From JANQIV01 sp050117315 (GTDB lineage Bacteria > Bacteroidota > Ignavibacteria > Ignavibacteriales > Melioribacteraceae): DNA of 42,668 nt. Position numbers and translations under genes: made by a program. Within the stretch, counting starts at the first letter, position 1. The number at the start of each line of letters is the position of its first letter. The stretch lies in contig JASFMY010000048.1 in NCBI GenBank assembly GCA_050117315.1, positions 1 through 42,668 of the forward strand, written 5' to 3'. Of this stretch, positions 41,587 to 42,668 are shown piece after piece. Below the pieces are notes generated by a model. The model made no database searches. It had not been told where the DNA came from and worked only from the letters and a program-made list of their open reading frames with translations.

Positions 41587-42647
41587 CTAAATCGCGCATT
41601 TATAATAATTCTCAACAAAAGTCTGAACTTTTAACGACTTCAAATAATCGAAAGCAACAAACACTGATTGCTTAATTGTTCCCAGGGACATATAATCACA
41701 GCTTTTGCAGAAAGCAATACTATCCCGTCCTTTAATATGAAGAGAGCGGAAACTCTTCATCTTTTCACCATTCCAAATCTCGTCAATACTGTTTTGGGAA
41801 ATATTACCAAGTACTTCCTTTCCGTCATAATCATTGCAGCAAGCAACAACATTACCGTTGGCGTGAATAACCATTTGCCTCCAGGGCCAGTCGCATAAAT
41901 TTTCCTTAAATAAAATTTGATCGCCGACATATAGATCATTCATCCCCTCATCTTCTCCATTCCATGTGCTGTAAGGCTTCAGCCAAATGTGCGCCCCTTT
42001 GTTCTTCCACTTTTCCCGGAAATGATCTACTTCATCTTTATTAAGATTTGTGTAGACAAGTTGGAGCACAATGAAAGTTTTTGATTTAGTTAATTTTGCA
42101 AGTGCAAGCAATCTTTCGATGTTTCCGGTTATTTTGCAGTAATCTCCGCCACACCTTTGCTTATTGTATGTTTCTTCATTTATCGCATCGAGACTGCAAA
42201 TCAAAAAATCTAATCCGCTTTCAAGTAAAAGAATAGTTCTCCTTTCATCCAGAAAACTACCGTTTGTAGAGAGCTGGGTCTTTATTCCGTTATTTTTGAA
42301 TTTTTTAATAATAGTATCGAATTGAGGGTGAAGTATGCTTTCACCCCATGCGTGCAGTGTTGCTAATTCCGTTTTCCCTTTTGATTCGGAAATTATTTTA
42401 TCTATTAGTTTTAAATCTATATATGAAATAGGGCGTTTCATTTTTGATCTTGGACAAATTGGGCATTTCAAGTTACAGTAATTTGTTAATTCAACATGTA
42501 ATATCGGAGGATGATTTACTGATAAGTTTTTTCTTCTATAGTTAATTAGGGCTTGCTGAAAAGCAAATAAGAGCTTAAAAAATAATAAGATAGGTGAATA
42601 AAACCCTGAAAAAGTGCAAAGTAATTAATAAATTGAAGAAAAAACAT
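41587..42647 (-). pseudogene. Radical SAM/SPASM-domain enzyme, apparent frameshift near the start
   Basis: About 353 residues if one base is restored. The radical SAM cluster motif is TNYCNLKCPICPRSK (CxxxCxxC, preceded by PPILHVEL). LHAWGESILHP is the GGE-like motif with Trp-Gly-Glu. The C-terminal SPASM half has VVACCNDYDG, VLGNISQNSIDEIWNG and FCKSCDYM, cysteines for auxiliary iron-sulfur clusters. A start at TTG 42471 would lose the first cysteine. No ATG, GTG or TTG lies in frame upstream. One base added to the G3 run at 42549-42551 joins the gene to ATG 42647, with an N-terminus MFFLQFINYFALF...LLFSKP typical of this family. Such proteins modify peptides, sugars or lipids; the target is unknown. 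Confidence 0.82.
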
Positions 42648-42668
42648 GTGCACTTAATAAGAGGAAAA
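42543..42668. repeat. Right copy of 126-bp terminal inverted repeat
   Basis: This is the exact reverse complement of bases 1-126. On the minus strand it contains 21 bases of leader and the first ~34 codons of the radical SAM gene, a context that makes biological sense. The right copy is therefore probably the native one, and the left copy the displaced or artefactual one. Confidence 0.95.

Noticed and set aside
1..42668. Linear plasmid, virus or transposon bounded by terminal inverted repeats
   Set aside because: The content is ordinary chromosomal metabolism (murI, glnD, ppk1, queC/F). There are no replication, transposition or packaging genes, and the repeat holds part of a coding sequence.
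1..42668. CRISPR array, tRNA or rRNA genes
   Set aside because: No regularly spaced repeats, cloverleaf patterns ending in CCA-type acceptors, or rRNA-like GC-rich conserved blocks were seen on either strand by eye.

Overview
This is a 42.7 kb, AT-rich bacterial chromosomal segment, apparently a whole metagenome-style contig. The gene content points to a Gram-negative member of the Bacteroidota/Ignavibacteriota/Chlorobi side of the tree. The evidence is outer-membrane barrels ending in Phe, lipoproteins with short lipoboxes, a TonB-domain protein, tandem-domain FeoA plus FeoB, a long PiT transporter with a PhoU-like tail, and weak or absent Shine-Dalgarno sequences. I place it as Ignavibacteria-like with moderate confidence. 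I see no rRNA, tRNA, CRISPR array, prophage or insertion sequence.

Layout, left to right. (a) 1-382: a 126-bp sequence that is the exact reverse complement of the other end of the window, then the C-terminal half of a DUF559 endonuclease-like gene and a GC-rich palindrome. (b) 383-5400: an SLC12-like APC transporter and the feoA-feoB ferrous iron operon, with a DtxR-type palindrome upstream. (c) 5.4-8.8 kb: a HAD phosphatase, a D-Ala-D-Ala-ligase-like ATP-grasp enzyme, a divergent C39-like cysteine peptidase and an isochorismatase-fold hydrolase. (d) 8.9-11.5 kb: a minimal TonB-domain protein and a chemoreceptor. (e) 11.5-19.2 kb: a cell-envelope block. It holds a porin/CotH-kinase/PAP2-phosphatase operon, a frameshifted PhyH dioxygenase, an SdiA-regulated-type lipoprotein, and an 850-residue protein joining a kinase-like region to an Omp85 barrel. 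(f) 19.2-26.7 kb: a phosphate/polyphosphate island with ppk1, sixA, an HD domain fused to a Pycsar-effector-type membrane domain, a DIPP-like Nudix hydrolase, a PiT-PhoU phosphate transporter and a small two-TM protein with a histidine-kinase-dimerisation-like helix pair.

(g) 26.9-30.2 kb: a small membrane protein, an SDR oxidoreductase, a YciO/Sua5-type protein and a frameshifted MFS transporter. (h) 30.3-36.4 kb: queC-queF (preQ0/preQ1 synthesis), a tyrosine phenol-lyase identified from its active-site residues, glnD and murI. (i) 36.4-37.2 kb: a MntA/HepT-type toxin-antitoxin pair whose HEPN toxin is broken in two places. (j) 37.2-41.2 kb: a tightly packed operon of GNAT acetyltransferase, ornithine/alanine-racemase-like enzyme, SAM methyltransferase and sodium/solute symporter. 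(k) 41.2-42.7 kb: a radical SAM/SPASM gene, apparently frameshifted near its start, running into the terminal inverted repeat.

Two things run across the window. First, four genes (phyH, MFS, hepT, radical SAM) carry six apparent one-base deletions, mostly in homopolymer runs, which suggests sequencing error or shared decay rather than independent gene death. Second, several loci pair phosphoryl-transfer enzymes with envelope proteins. The HD-PycTM fusion in the polyphosphate locus, the kinase-like Omp85 protein and the racemase/methyltransferase/symporter operon are the best candidates for undescribed biology.
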